64,000 nucleotides of DNA from Micrasema longulum (GCA_022494885.1 JAGVSM010003953.1:167501-231500); one strand, 5' to 3'; counted from the stretch's first letter, positions 22,154 through 33,241 are shown. The notes: generated by a model not told the origin, from the sequence alone. Made by a program: numbers and translations.

Positions 22154-22616
22154 TTACGAAACAGCTCCGTATTGAAAAAGGAAAAAGGGGCTACCGACGA
22201 TTAGCCATATTGTAAACATTTGGCATTTTACAATTTGGTAAAAATGAAAATGTTCAAAAAGGCTATAAAAAAATGGATAGTACGTGTCTCGGGGGTGGAA
22301 GTAAAATTGGTTGTCTTCTTCGCCCAAACCAATATTGAATAAACCGTTCCACAAATTAAGTTATATTTTGTTATTTTGTTGTACGTTTTATTATATAAAT
22401 AATATAGGTGTACATAAATTAAATATAAATTTTCTGAACATGTTTTTAAGTATCTCTGTACATTAAGTCTTCTTTGTTTATTCTCACATGTAAAAATATT
22501 TAAAAAAAGTATATTGTTAAGTGTCTTTGACACGGGTAACCCCAGTGAGGTCACATTATTTTTTTGTTAATCTTTGTTTATACTCGTAATGGAAACAAAC
22601 ATGAATAAATAACACA
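22154..22616. other. AT-rich DNA with overlapping minus-strand ORFs
   Basis: A minus-strand frame of 108 codons (22228-22554) and a shorter one in another frame overlap here. The longer starts MTSLGLPVSKTLNN and is rich in Tyr, Asn and Ile. I see no domain. The length is near what chance allows in DNA of this composition, so it is not called as a gene. Confidence 0.4.
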
Positions 22617-23072
22617 ATAAAGGGCGGGTATATTGCCTTGAGGCAATTTCTTCTGACCTACCTAAACCGTTCAGTTTGAGAAAATTACAAGTTCATGGAC
22701 ATATTCTAAGGAATTACTGAATCTTATAAATTTTATACAAAATTCAAATTGAAAAAAAAATAACACTCTACTATGAAGAGAAAAGAGGAGATGGGAACCA
22801 AAGAAAGAAAAAAAAACTACTGAACTTTTTAGATAGTGACATTTCAATCATTATTAAAATCTAAATGAAGAAGAGGCGCCTCTAAAATTAGTGAGTAGAT
22901 TATTCCACAATCGAGCAACTACTACTGTGAAAGAGGAGGCAAGAAAATTAGAGCGGTGAAAGGGTATTAAAAACTAGTTTTAACCTCTCGTTGCTAGAAC
23001 GAAGAGATAGTCCTTGTTGTGGTAGTGAGAGCTCTCTCAGATAAACAGGCAAAGTAGGATTATTAAAAATAT
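22617..23072 (-). pseudogene. LINE C-terminal remnant with 3' stem-loop
   Basis: On the minus strand the frame reads FNNPTLPVYLRELSLPQQGL then LRSSNERLKL. With a frameshift it continues SNFLASSFTVVVARLWNNLL, the A-RLWN-LP block near the C-terminus of many insect LINEs. The 3' UTR ends with an ATTGCC-TCAA-GGCAAT stem-loop (+ strand 22632-22647), followed by an A-rich tail. The 5' boundary coincides with the adjacent minus-strand SINE-A at 23075. Confidence 0.8.
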
Positions 23073-23074
23073 TG

Positions 23075-23294
23075 TGAACTACCCTTAAAATCAATATTTC
23101 ACGCCCTTTTTGCCAGGAATTGAACCCAGGACCTCAATCAGCGTATGCGAACACACTAACCATCACACTGTGAGGTGGATTCATCTCCACTCGATTTCGT
23201 TTTTTAGGATTTTTATATAGAGCAGTTAACGAATCGGAAACACTCGACAGGGGTTCCGGTTATATTTTACACTCAGAACTGTATTTTTCTCCCG
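23075..23294 (-). repeat. SINE-A with upstream leader
   Basis: The minus-strand head has the B-box image ggaattgaacccagg at 23117 and the A-box region near 23155-23175. Upstream of the head on the minus strand (23180-23294 here) lies a further block with gattcatctccactcgattt, aatcggaaacactcgacagg and cagaactgtatttttct. The same block sits upstream of the head at 55100-55245, 56474-56578 and 61262-61335, so it appears to be part of the repeat. Confidence 0.8.
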
Positions 23295-24149
23295 TTTGGA
23301 GACAATATTTCTCGGTGACCTTGAATCTAACCACACATCACGAAGCGAACATGTTACACCTCTCATTTGTAAACGTAACCAAAGTTTTCCTCAAGAATTT
23401 AAAATAATTACGTTTGCGTGGAACAACAGATTTAAATTTTGTAAAAGGGACTATTGTTCTTTTTTTAAATGTGCCTCTTACAATGGGTCAGTTCACGCGC
23501 AGAATGTGGTATGTTCCAAAATGTACAGTTTAGCGAACCCGCTCGATGTGTTCCGGTCCGCGAACCATGTAATTCTCCAATTAGGCTTGAACCTATTTAC
23601 GACATGCACCTAATATAATTAACTACCAGGTTTATTTTTTTATTTATTTATTAATATAGACGACACGTAGTGCCTTTTACTTTAAAAAAAATACATATTG
23701 TGTAGAAATAAAAACTTCAATACAGTAGATAAAAGAGGGAAAAAAATCATAAAAAGTTTATACTGACATATTATATCACAATGGTTTCATTCAATGAACA
23801 CTCTAAAATATTATGTAAAAAAATAAAAAGTCATCATAAAGAATAAAAAAAAATTATTAAAAGGTATATAAAAATTAAAAAGTACGAAAAACGTTTTTTA
23901 ATTATGTTTTTAAAAGTTATTTTTATAAAAAGGACAGGTAGGTATATCTTTAATCATAATTAGGCTGAACAAAAAAAAAACAAAATTACAAAATCTAAGT
24001 TTAAATAAAAAATATTTTTTTAAAAGTTAAAAATAAGAATCCAAAAACCATGTAATATATGTTCACTAAAATATACAAAAACTAGAAAAAAAGTAAAAAG
24101 AAAGCAATGATTTAAACAAAAAATAGTATAGGTACATAACTATTTTATT
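23295..24149. other. Intergenic DNA; A-rich right half probably LINE 3' UTR
   Basis: A 105-codon + ORF at 23296-23613 starts METIFLGDLESNHTSR. It has several Cys and Asn but no recognisable domain, and is not called. From about 23636 a T-rich (TTTA) tail is followed by 450 bp of A-rich DNA, the usual look of a minus-strand retrotransposon 3' UTR. Confidence 0.4.
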
Positions 24150-24285
24150 TATTTAACTTTTTGTACATAATGTTATTTGTACATTGGCGCGCTTATTGCC
24201 AAATGGCAATTTCTTCCAACCAAATTTGGCCGTTGGCGGGCTTATTGCCAAATGGCAATTTCTTTTAACCAAATTATAGCTTGAC
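24150..24285 (-). repeat. LINE 3' terminus with duplicated stem-loop
   Basis: The + strand carries attgccaaatggcaat twice, at 24195-24210 and 24244-24259, each followed by ttctt(c/t)(c/t)aaccaaa. The left part, aactttttgtacataatgtt then atttgtacattggc, is shared with the complement of 62345-62400. So this is the 3' end of a minus-strand LINE whose other copy is on the + strand at 62040-62425. The stem-loop segment is duplicated here only. Confidence 0.8.
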
Positions 24286-24561
24286 AAATGTAAGTTATAG
24301 TTCACCATCATTGAAATAATGAAAAAGAGTTGATTTAAATAAACTATACTTTATGTTAAATATATCAGCAATATCAGAATAGTTATTGCCGAGTACATGA
24401 TGTCGATTCAGATTGTATCAAAATTTTATGTTATCAGTACATCACATTAAAAAAACTGTGGTTATAATTGAAGAACAGTTTAGTACCTGCAACCTGCTTT
24501 GAAAACCCAATGTAATGTTTATCTTATGTTTTCAAGACGACGTAAAAAGGTTTGTATGCCT

Positions 24562-24680
24562 GTATTCAGAGACAAATCCCAAGGTGGAAAAAGTATATTC
24601 TTATCTCATATGCTGAGAATAACTTGAAGGTTAGGACAACAGAATGTAGTTTCCTCGCCTGAGGTTTGGTCTCTGAATAC
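24562..24680. mobile_element. MITE-6, short palindromic element, copy 1
   Basis: The ends are gtattcagagacaaa and its complement tttggtctctgaatac. The inverted similarity continues inward through aaggtgga.aaagtatattct. A second copy with the same ends and arm sequence is at 61641-61757. It is about 119 bp with no coding capacity. The length, the terminal repeats and the two copies fit a MITE. Confidence 0.8.
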
Positions 24681-24703
24681 TAGCATAAGCAACTGATTTG
24701 AAC

Positions 24704-25130
24704 CGGATTGTGGTCTCGTGGTTAGTGTCGCGGACTCACGAATCAGAGGTTCGAGGTTCAAACCCCACTGTACAAATTGATTTCTATTTTCTAATAGTGA
24801 GTTGAGGAACAATTCGTTGAAAATGGTCCCCAAAATTGAAATATTTCATCGGGTTTTTAACTAACATTTTACTAGTTGTGAGATATTGCACTTTTGAAGT
24901 TAAAAGCTCTCCTATAATTAACGATTCAAACAAAACCGCATGTTGAATCTCATAATATATTATTTTTTGAATTTATTAATACGAAACATTTTCATTTAGT
25001 TCTTGAATAACGATTATTTGATGTCATCTATGAAGACATACAATTTTTCGTAAATTTGTAGTTACCAACTTGTGCCAGAAACCTGGCGATTTGGAAAAAT
25101 TACAAGAACGCAAATATTTCTTTAAAAAAA
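24704..25130 (+). repeat. SINE-B copy, apparently split by an insertion
   Basis: The head (cggattgtggtctcgtggtt, gtgtcgcggactcacgaatc, B box aggttcaaacccc) and first half of the body (ttctaatagtgagttg, cccaaaattgaaatattt) are at 24704-24850. The family's 3' end, acaagaacgcaaatatttct plus an A run, is at 25098-25130. The 235 bp between are not in other copies. No target duplication could be fixed, so the insertion is inferred. Confidence 0.7.
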
Positions 25131-26594
25131 AAATACGCCACTATAGCCGAAATTAAAATACATTGAGACATTTTTGCCAAAGCATCGTAACCGACAAAAA
25201 CAGTATTTTAAAATAAAATAGTTTGGTTTTTTAGTTTTTTTTTTTACAAAATATAATTAGTTGTTTTTTTTACATAAAACAACTGTTTTTTTAAATCTGT
25301 TTCTTATATATAAATAATACACTTAAGGTTTCTTTATTTCATAATTGCCATTGGACGGTTTATTTATTGGTATTAACAAATCCTATGGGAACTTTAATAG
25401 TGCGTGTTAGGCAGCATAAATTACGTACAGTTCTACAATACATAAGATGAATTACTCTTTTCGCATTTATTTAAATTGTATTGTCTGCCTCGTAGTCAAG
25501 TGATAAGAGCGTTTTTAAAGAGAAATTTCCCGCAAGATCGACAGGAAATATACATTTTCTATACCACAATAGGTACTCCCCGATATTATCAATATACGCC
25601 TTAAAATAATAACTCGCCACTGGCTAATAGTCACTTATATAGACAAAAACCATTTCATGATTATCAACCACGAAGTTAGCTACAGTTTACGGCAATACAA
25701 CGGGCTGCATGTACTTGGATTGAAAATTGCAAGCGTAAAACAAAACCATCAGTTACATGTTTGTTGTTAAACTAAAAACCGAGATATAAATTGGGAACGC
25801 GTCGGTTGTATACAATAAAGGGCTTCTCCAATCAATAATTACTCTGAGATATACATACGCTTAAAATTAGAATAAAAAGAAGTGTAAACAAATTATTTAT
25901 ATATTTATGGTATGATTTATTCAGTTTATGATATATGTTCTATTAATTTTATAAGAATTGAGTGTTATTTACTTGATTTTAATTGTGATTTGAGATTTCG
26001 TTGTTGATTATAATATTGTATAATACGTTATGATTATAAAAAAGTATTTAATGTTATTTCTTTTATTTATGTCATAAATTGTCCTTTTTTAATTTTTGTT
26101 TTTAAAGTTTTTAATTGTTATTTTTTGTAATTGGTTATTTATTTTTTACTATTTTTATATATTTTTTATTAATCATTTGCAATTATGATTTATTATTAGT
26201 TACTATATATTTTGTTGTTGTTAATTAAATTTATGCTGTTGTTAACACGGGCACAGCCTAAAAACCCGAGATAGTCTTTAAAAAAAAAAATATAAATAAC
26301 TACCTATGGGAGATGCATTTATTATATACCTTGATTATTATCTACAAGGTTTGTATGACTAAAAGTGCATTTAAAAAGCTTGTATATCTTCTATCAGTGT
26401 TGGTATCAGAAGCGATATATTCTATAGTGAGCCAGTCAGGAACTTCTCAGCATTTGTTCTTGAAAATATTACACATAAAAGGTTATTGAATATATTTACA
26501 AATGTAATTTGAAACGAAAAAATTAACAGTACAGGCTCTATCTCTAGCCCATTAAAATCAGATTGTAATAAAATAAATATAAAAAACAACAACG
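25131..26594. other. AT-rich intergenic DNA
   Basis: No gene. 25490-25545 has a weak tRNA-like look (tcgtagtcaagtgataagag) without a B box. 26040-26230 is almost pure AT. Confidence 0.55.
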
Positions 26595-27222
26595 AACCAT
26601 CACTTCATTTTACCATTGGGGTAGGAAGAGAGAATAAAATTCCATATCACTATGTCTTTGCTTAAAGACTTTGTTTATTTGTTTAAATTTAATGTTGTGC
26701 ACTCAGTGCTATGTTAATATAAGTCTAGACAATATTACGAACAAAAAATAAACCTAACACAGCACCAATTACGTACACAACACAATATATGAAACAACTA
26801 TCTAACAGTACAACAAGATGTAAGAAGAATTTGTGCTTTGTGTGAATTTACTAGTGATTGTGTTTTTATTGTTGTGAGTATGAAATGTAGTGCGTGGAGT
26901 GAGGTGTATGGAGTGATGTGTATAAGATGTGGTGTTTATGTAGTGTGTATTCTGGTAGTACCTAGTTTAGTATTAATTGTTTCTGTTTATTTTCAAAGAG
27001 GCTAAATGATACTAATATTACAGTAACTTTAAATTTTGAAGTAGGGCACACATAAGCAAATAAAATAAAATAAAAAAAAGACTTCGTTTCATCTACATAA
27101 AAATTCATACATTTTCTCATTCACGCGCGCCATTTGTTTACTTTTGACATGTCCGTCTTCAAGTATTTGTTGGATTTGGTCACTACATATCATTCTCGGT
27201 CTTCCTAGTTTTGTACGTATAG
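26595..27222 (-). pseudogene. LINE-a 3' end, split by a 400-bp insertion
   Basis: 26595-26663 (accattggggtaggaagag on the + strand) and 27090-27222 (tacttttgacatgtccgtct, tctcggtcttcctag) are the two parts of the LINE-a 3' region that are contiguous at 45893-46070. Between them lies an insertion flanked by a 13-bp direct repeat. The minus strand would encode the very end of the LINE-a protein (GRPR block, + image ggtcttcctag). Confidence 0.8.
26677..27076 (+). mobile_element. Retroposed insertion with target duplication and A-rich tail
   Basis: The flanking direct repeats are aaagactttgttt (26664-26676) and aaagacttcgttt (27077-27089). The 400 bp between end in an A-rich (AAAAT)n tail, so it inserted in + orientation by a target-primed route. 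A string near its 3' end, gaagtagggcacacataagc, has a relative at 39370-39392. It has no ORF and the source element is unknown; a LINE 3' UTR or a SINE is likely. Confidence 0.8.
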
Positions 27223-27345
27223 TCTAAATAAATAAATAACACCGGGGTTGCCACCTTGGGACCTTCCTAAGACACGTGCTGCGCATGCCTCAGGAGAGCC
27301 AAATCCCAAGTTGTCTCTTTTTTAAACCTGAGGCTCGCGCTGTCG
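27223..27345 (+). pseudogene. LINE C-terminal fragment with GHVLRM-type block
   Basis: The + frame at 27273 reads HVLRMPQES. This is the H-V-R-P block found after the RT in RTE-like and related LINEs. The string acacgtgctgcgcatgcctc is present on the minus strand at 33880-33905 in a longer copy. The rest is decayed. A TAAA-type tract precedes it. Confidence 0.65.
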
Positions 27346-27459
27346 TCAAAAAACATAATACACTATTTTACTTAAAAACCTTTTTTCTCTTTGTGGTATT
27401 TATGACATTTAACGAGTTCACTATTTGTTTTTAAATATGTAAAAACACTTTTCATTTTA

Positions 27460-27575
27460 AGTCAGACGTCTACCGGTTTCGAAGTTAATACCTCATCTTC
27501 AGAACTTACACTAACTTGAACCACTCGCGTAAATATTTACTTAATAAAATATAGTAAGAAAGGAACTGAATAGTG

Positions 27576-27610
<35 letters not shown>

Positions 27611-27775
27611 AAGAAGATAATACGAATTGAAATGGGAATATTTTTAGATGAGTACTCAAGTTTGACTGAATTATTTCTTTGAATATTTTATAATATAAAT
27701 AGTGACGCAAGCGGTGATGATCGTCCTGGTGATAAGCCAGTAATCTCAAAACCGGTCGACGTATAACTAAAAATT
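27460..27775. mobile_element. Element with inverted ACCGGT ends and (GA)n core
   Basis: Left, gacgtctaccggtttcga; right, the complement of tacgtcgaccggttttga. Between them is a (GA)n tract at 27586-27610. The right end continues with the complement of aaccactataatttttag, which also occurs in both arms of the element at 1762-2038, so the two are related. The inverted similarity is weak outside the ends. Confidence 0.5.
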
Positions 27776-28691
27776 ATAGTGGTTTATACAAATTTATAAA
27801 TAAAGAAGTCTTTTAAACTATTTTTGAAGTTCTTTTTATTCAATAAATAGTTATTTTTAAGAATTTCCAGAATCCTGCAATTCGTTCAGTTCCTTACATA
27901 ATTTTGCACTAGAATATCTGTTAGTACTTATGTAATTAATGCGTCACGTCAGGGCTACCAATTAAAGTGCGCTTAATTTATATAATTTTCATTACCTTCT
28001 CAAACAGATTCCTGTTTTTCCGTCGTTCGTCGCTGCTTTGTGAATCTCCGACATTTTTTTAAAATGGCGCTTATTCTGTTTGACTTTACCGCCACAGACA
28101 TTAAATATAGAATATCACAGAAAAAACAAACATTGTATATATGTGTTGTATCACAATGACATTAAATGAAAGTATGTAGTGTTATATGTAAAAAATATAC
28201 AAAATCTTAACTTGTATATGTCTATATCTGTATTTTTGTGAATATCGTTAAAATAATATTAAAATGTTAATCTTTCAAGAGAAATAATGATTAATCAATG
28301 ACATCTTAAATGTTCAGACTTTGATGTCCCCTTTTTTAAAGTTTCATCATCTCCGTTAAAATATATTTATTTAAAAAAAATAGAAAAAATGCTCATCAAT
28401 TTGTTTTAGGTCAGTAGTCATAAGAAAAAAATACGGAAGAACAAATAAAAGGATAGCAGAATTTTTTGAGAGAAAATAAATAGTATCCCTGATGTGCAAA
28501 ATAAAAGCGCATAAATATTCTACTGTATCCGGGCGTATAAAGAATACAGTTTCGTGAGTGAAATAGAACCCTGACGAGAACAAAGAAAAGTCTGAGGGTG
28601 GTTATTATAAAATGTTTTATCACAAAAGTAGCGCTTTGAATATTATTGTTTTTTTTTAAATCCAGTAAAATTTAAATGAAGAAGCAAATAA
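27776..28691. other. AT-rich intergenic DNA with a solo SINE-A leader
   Basis: 28521-28580 (ctgtatccgggcgtataaag, acagtttcgtgagtgaaata) matches the leader block upstream of SINE-A heads, here without a head. The minus-strand ORFs at 28371-28623 lie over this and are not called. The remainder is empty. Confidence 0.55.
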
Positions 28692-29047
28692 ATGCGATCT
28701 CTAAGTCGAATGTCTGGTAAAACTATACACGATATACGCACAAATGTCGAGATTCGTACAGTATGTATGTCTGAGATAAGCATTATAGACAAAATCAAGA
28801 TAGGAGCTCTGCGTTGGTTCGGACATCTAGAGCGAATGAACAGCAAAAGAACGGCTAAAAAGATTGACGATGCGAATGTTGATGGATCCAGAAATGGAGA
28901 AATCCTGTGAAAGACAGCATGATCAAATCTAAAAAACACTAGACTTGAAGATGGACATGAAAAAGTCGGAATAATCGGAGCTGGCGCATGAAAAGATGTA
29001 TTAGTGTAGAGGAAGCGAAATTGGTATGCGAAGACAGGGTGATATGG
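28692..29047 (+). pseudogene. LINE-a C-terminal fragment
   Basis: The frame from 28692 reads MRSLSRMSGKTIHDIRTNVE, then IIDKIKIGALRWFGHLERMN, the RRM-G----D---N--I and LRWFGH--RM blocks of RTE-like LINEs. A stop follows at about residue 72. Other frames beyond it give the end of the protein (EDRVIWG-like, 29030-29046). Three more copies of this region are on the minus strand at 45893, 47160 and 61385. It is truncated at the 5' side by an unknown junction and meets LINE-b at 29048. Confidence 0.85.
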
Positions 29048-29462
29048 GGTTTTTCAATTCAATTAATTTATTTTAAAATAACACATACATAACAAACTAA
29101 AATTCAAGACGTGCATATTATAAAACGAAAAAAAAAATACATGATAAAGGCTTTTGTCAAAGTAGTAGGAGAATCCTGTTTCGGAAAACTCAACGACATA
29201 TGGAACAGATCAACATCCTGAGCGATGTTGTTCAGCATAGCTGTACCCCTTCCAACAGGCATAGCAATCGGCAGGTTAGTCCTGTATATCGGAATATGAA
29301 ATAATCAATGCTGACGCTATCTTAGGTAAATCAGGAACAATCGAACCAATGCTCATGAAAATTTCAGGACTATCGACCATAGCGCGCAACAATCGATAAA
29401 AATGTGTAGTCAAATAATCATTCCTTCCAGTCTGTAAACCAAGGATGTCCCTATCTTCTCCG
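29048..29462 (-). pseudogene. LINE-b, longest copy
   Basis: On the minus strand the frame reads NDYLTTHFYRLLRAMVDSPE then IFMSIGSIVPDLP. A frameshift follows, then RTNLPIAMPVGRGTAMLN and DVDLFHMSLSF. This is the C-terminal region after the RT of an insect LINE. The first part aligns with the region of other LINEs that reads L---DAP-LL. Its 3' end, with an attaatttattttaaaata string on the + strand, is shared with 5584. Confidence 0.78.
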
Positions 29463-30711
29463 CTTATTCTTATGGGGAAACGGCCTGATGGTTTATGAAT
29501 GTTAAATTCAGTTGTCGTTCACAAAATTTTAGGCAAACTTAAAATACGGTTGATTTGCATTTTATACTGTTTATTTTCAATTTGACTTGAACGTCAAGTT
29601 AAATAATATGTCAGTAAGCTATCAAATCATAAAACGAAGCTAATTTAATTGTTTTCAATTTGCGTAATGAATAAACTATCGCATTTGTCACGAATTGTTC
29701 AATTTCAATTACTATCATTGTCCACGCGTTAATATTTCGTGCTGGTGAAGTTTATACCCGGTATCGTTGTTCTGTGACTTTTTAATAAAACTAAAACGTT
29801 TTTAACCCTCACACCCCCGGGAGCTGTTTTACTGAAATGCTCCGAGTCTTCATTCGCCAGGTGCCACGCACTCAAAGGGTTGATTTTGAGGGTTACAATA
29901 TAAAAAGCATTTATTAAGCAAATTAAAGGTTTTATGGCTAATATTTTATTAGTCCATTGTAATATAATACAAGAACTTACTTTTGAATGGTTTATTAATA
30001 AAAGTAAGTAAGAATTGTCTTGAAAAATTATACAATATAATGTGTATTAAAATATTTCCGTTCTAATGAGATACAAAAATATTAAAATTTTGTTATATTT
30101 TGAAAATGATAAGTACAGCCAGGTTCGAAACTCAGACCTTCCAGAGTCTTGTTTTTATTTATTTGTGTAAAAAAAATTTTAGATGAATTTTTTTTAAAAC
30201 ATATTTTTAGGTGGATTAATTGAAAACACGCACTTATTGATAGAAATAAAATAATTGACAAAGCGTAAATTAAAAAAAAAGCACTAAAAACGTGGGAATT
30301 TTTTTTAAAAATTAAGAAAGAAAAAAACTGTATGGGGACATTTTGAGTGGATATTAAAAATATTATAAAAACCTAAACATAACCTTGCATGTTTTTTAGA
30401 GTATATATCTGCATGTTTACATTTTTTTTTCAAATGCTCCTCATTTTATAATATTTTTTTATTCAAGTATTTATTCGGAAAATGTTTATATGCAAAATAT
30501 CGGAAGATTTTCCTTTCCTTTAACTAGTAAAATTAGTGGAAATTTTGCTATGTAATTTAATTTTTTTTTTTAAAAGCTTTGTTTATTTTTTTCACCGAGT
30601 TGAATTATTTTATTATATTTTACCCTTTCAGGGTACTGCAGATTAAATAAACACTTTTATAATGAAGTTTAAATAATCTTATAGAAGGATTATGTAGTAG
30701 TTACAGATGCT
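29463..30711. other. AT-rich intergenic DNA
   Basis: 29800-29900 is a short GC-richer patch (cacacccccgggagctgttt). 30060-30700 is almost pure AT with long A and T runs. No gene or repeat is supported. Confidence 0.6.
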
Positions 30712-30957
30712 TTGACATGTATACTTATTCTATGTAAACATGATGCTTCATATCAGAAAAAAAGGAGACACATCCTCGGGGGACCGCTGGTTGAACTTGA
30801 GGATGTTAGAGAGATTGCCACTTTAGCTTGTTACTTTAAGGTTCAGGGCTTGGAAGAGGAGATTGAGGAATATGAGAGCCCTCGCCCGTCACTCAGTAGC
30901 TCGGCTTCTAAAAAACTTAGGCGTGGAGGGCTAAAAATAATTTACAGGGACCCGTAG
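30712..30957 (+). CDS. Coding-like 81-codon ORF, function unknown
   Basis: From about 30765 the DNA is much less AT-rich than its flanks and the frame reads LEDVREIATLACYFKVQGLE, then an acidic run, a serine-rich stretch and a basic RRGG. The first block resembles the helix pair near the end of BTB domains, where A--L-V-GL is common, but it is too short to assign. A splice-acceptor-like atatcag precedes the GC-richer part at 30756-30762. It may be a gene exon, a pseudogene or a transposon piece. Confidence 0.3.
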   Translation: MTCILILCKHDASYQKKRRHILGGPLVELEDVREIATLACYFKVQGLEEEIEEYESPRPSLSSSASKKLRRGGLKIIYRDP

Positions 30958-31509
30958 TGACGTCAGGAGCTCATGTATGTATCACTGATCCCAATCTTCC
31001 ATAATATGAATAATAATATATTTTTACGCAGTTCGATTTGATTTCATTATCTATTTGATTGACTGTATAGTTCATCATGCATACTTTATTTGTAAAAAGA
31101 TCTGGCTCGCCTCATCGCATGTGCTGTGGCGTATACCCATCCCAAGCTAACGCCCCCACCGCAACTGAGAGCAATAAAAATTAAAATTTTAACTGCCCGC
31201 AACTTGTGTCTGACAGCGTTAAGCTTTAAGCGTGATTAAATTAAAATGTGGGAGACTTATTTTATTTTCTCTGCAATCACCGGTACCATCCTATCCAATG
31301 CATTAATTAATTTAGCAGTCAAAGCCAGCCATCCAAATGTTTTTTCTAGGTGCTATGGTTTTTATAAGCGTTGACATAATACTTTTTAAAATTTCAAAAA
31401 GGTACATCCCGTACATTTTTTTAAACTTTTTTTTTGTGATTTGACTCTTCTTAAAACAGTAAAATAGTAATCAGGACATTTACAGAATTTACGACCTGTC
31501 AAATACTGT
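30958..31509. other. Intergenic DNA with a GC-richer patch
   Basis: 31095-31220 is less AT-rich (tggctcgcctcatcgcatgt, acgcccccaccgcaact). It matches nothing else in the window and has no ORF. Confidence 0.5.
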
Positions 31510-31768
31510 CGGCCTCGTAGTGTAATGGTCAGCGCATTTGCTTACCGTGCAAGAGGTCTAGGGTTTGATTCCCGACATGGCTGATATGGAATATTATTTA
31601 ATAGGGTGTTTTTACAATAGAATATTTCATAGTCCCTAGACTGGTATCTGAAGCGTAAGACTGATCACCTTACTTTCTTGTAGCAAAAATTATCAAGATA
31701 CGCTGCGATTGGTGAACCAATGCAGTGCCCTATGCACCATTAGGTGCGGAATGGGAATGATGATGAAG
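31510..31768 (+). repeat. SINE-A, full length without the leader
   Basis: Head cggcctcgtagtgtaatggt, agcgcatttgcttaccgtgc, B box agggtttgattcc. Body with catagtccctagactggtat, gaagcgtaagactgatcacc and gatacgctgcgattggtgaa. The 3' end has gcaccattaggtgcgga and a short (GAT)n tail. It is nearly identical in plan to 32977-33241. The B box has one change (T for C) that would weaken a polymerase III promoter. Confidence 0.92.
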
Positions 31769-32004
31769 ACTGGTTAAAAATCAACGTACACGTAGTGGTG
31801 TTAGCTTATAATAGCATGTATCACATCAGCACGTTGGTTTAATAACTTTGTACGACTATTATGGTGAAGGTGTAAACTAAACAATATTATAAAACTTAAT
31901 ATTTAATCAAAAGGGAATAAAGAGTCAATAATTAAAATATTTTATATATTAGTAAATGTTTTCAAAAATTGTAAAAAAAATGTAACAGTTCTATGACATA
32001 TTGC
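31769..32004. other. AT-rich spacer
   Basis: Nothing recognised between two SINE copies. Confidence 0.6.
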
Positions 32005-32130
32005 TAGATTACCTTAAAAACCAATATTTTACGTCCAGCCTGCCATGAATTGAACCGAGGACATGAAGCATAGTAAGCGATCGTGCCAACCACTACACTA
32101 CAAGGTGGAATTATTTCCACTCGATGAATT
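32005..32130 (-). repeat. SINE-A head, truncated, with start of the leader
   Basis: The + strand image shows atgaattgaaccgaggac (B box image), accactacactacaaggtgg (A box image) and attatttccactcgatgaa, the first part of the leader block. The body and tail are missing. The minus-strand ORF over it is a shadow. Confidence 0.75.
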
Positions 32131-32261
32131 TTTTTTCTTTTATCCTTCATCTGCCCGAATACAGAATAAAATAAATCGAGAGTAAATTTTTTATTTGAAG
32201 AAAGTTTAAATGTCCACAACAAACCACCTCGTGGTCAAATTGTCAGTAAAAAAATAACTAT

Positions 32262-32505
32262 CTTTGTTCCACACCCAGTGGCGCATAGAGCACTGCATAA
32301 CTAGACCAAATTCTGTTTATTTTGATCTGTTACAAATTATAAGTGTTCAATTTTACGCTTTAGGCGCCAGTACAGGGATAGTGAAATATTTCAGAACTAT
32401 CCTTAAAATTAATATTTTACGCTGACCCTACCAGGAATCAAACCTGGAACCTCAGTCTAGGTCCAGGGTTTTGTTTCTTTTTCTCACAGAGAGCTGTTAA
32501 AGAGA
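32262..32505 (-). repeat. SINE-A, head partly lost, with leader end
   Basis: The body image cacccagtggcgcatagagc, tttaggcgccagtacaggga and the B box image aggaatcaaacctgg are present. After the head, 32461-32505 has ccagggttttgtttcttttt then ctcacagagagctgtt, the distal half of the leader. The head between the B box and the leader is deleted. Confidence 0.8.
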
Positions 32506-32976
32506 TGAATCGAATATAAAATACCTTAGGAAAACAATCGTATTAATTAAAAAAAAAATACATTCGAAAATCTTCGGGAACATAGTTATGTAACATAAAA
32601 TGTCATCAAAAGATAAAAAAAAAAATACAAATGTTATCATTTTACTAAAAAGTAAAACGATAAAAAAGGCGCATTTCAAAAAAGTGCTCCTTATATAAGA
32701 TATTCAGAATTTGAAATTTTGCATGTAATAATCACATTTGAAATACATACGAGTATATCGGCCACCAAACACTCAATATAGCACCAATGACGAAAGATTT
32801 TCATTGAATTCCCTTCTTGTCTATGATTTCCTGTCTTTTTTTAAAAAGTTCCTTTTCTTTCGCTTGACTTTCAGTTTTATTTTATAAGAAGTCTAGAAAC
32901 TGGAAATAGCCTAAAAAATATAAATAAATATAGTTTTAAATACAATTTCTAATTTCAGACAGTATTCTATATAAGC
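32506..32976. other. AT-rich intergenic DNA
   Basis: No gene or repeat recognised. Confidence 0.6.
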
Positions 32977-33241
32977 CGGCCTCGTGGCGTAATGGTCAGC
33001 GCGTTTGCCTACCATGCAAGGGGTCTTGGGTTCAATTCCCGACATGGTTGATATGGAATATTATTTAATAGGGTCTTTTTACACTAGAGTATTTCATAGT
33101 CCCTAGACTGGTATCTGAAGCGTAAGACTGATAATCTCACATTCATGTAACAAAAACGACCGAGATGCGCTGCAATTGGTGTACCGATGCAGTGCCTTAT
33201 GCACCATTTGGTGCGGAAAGGGAATGATGATGATGATGATG
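32977..33241 (+). repeat. SINE-A, full length, cleanest copy
   Basis: Head cggcctcgtggcgtaatggt, cagcgcgtttgcctaccat, B box gggttcaattcc. Body identical in order to the copy at 31510. The 3' end is gcaccatttggtgcggaaag, ggaatgatgatgatgatgat, a (GAT)n tail of five to six units. The intact tail suggests a recent insertion relative to others here. No target duplication was fixed. Confidence 0.93.

Noticed and set aside
22228..22554. 108-codon minus-strand ORF
   Set aside because: Low-complexity, Tyr/Asn/Ile-rich composition, no domain, and length near the chance limit. Kept only as a note in the intergenic entry.
23296..23613. 105-codon ORF
   Set aside because: No domain, and the length is within chance for a region of about 40% GC. 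It directly abuts a SINE leader.
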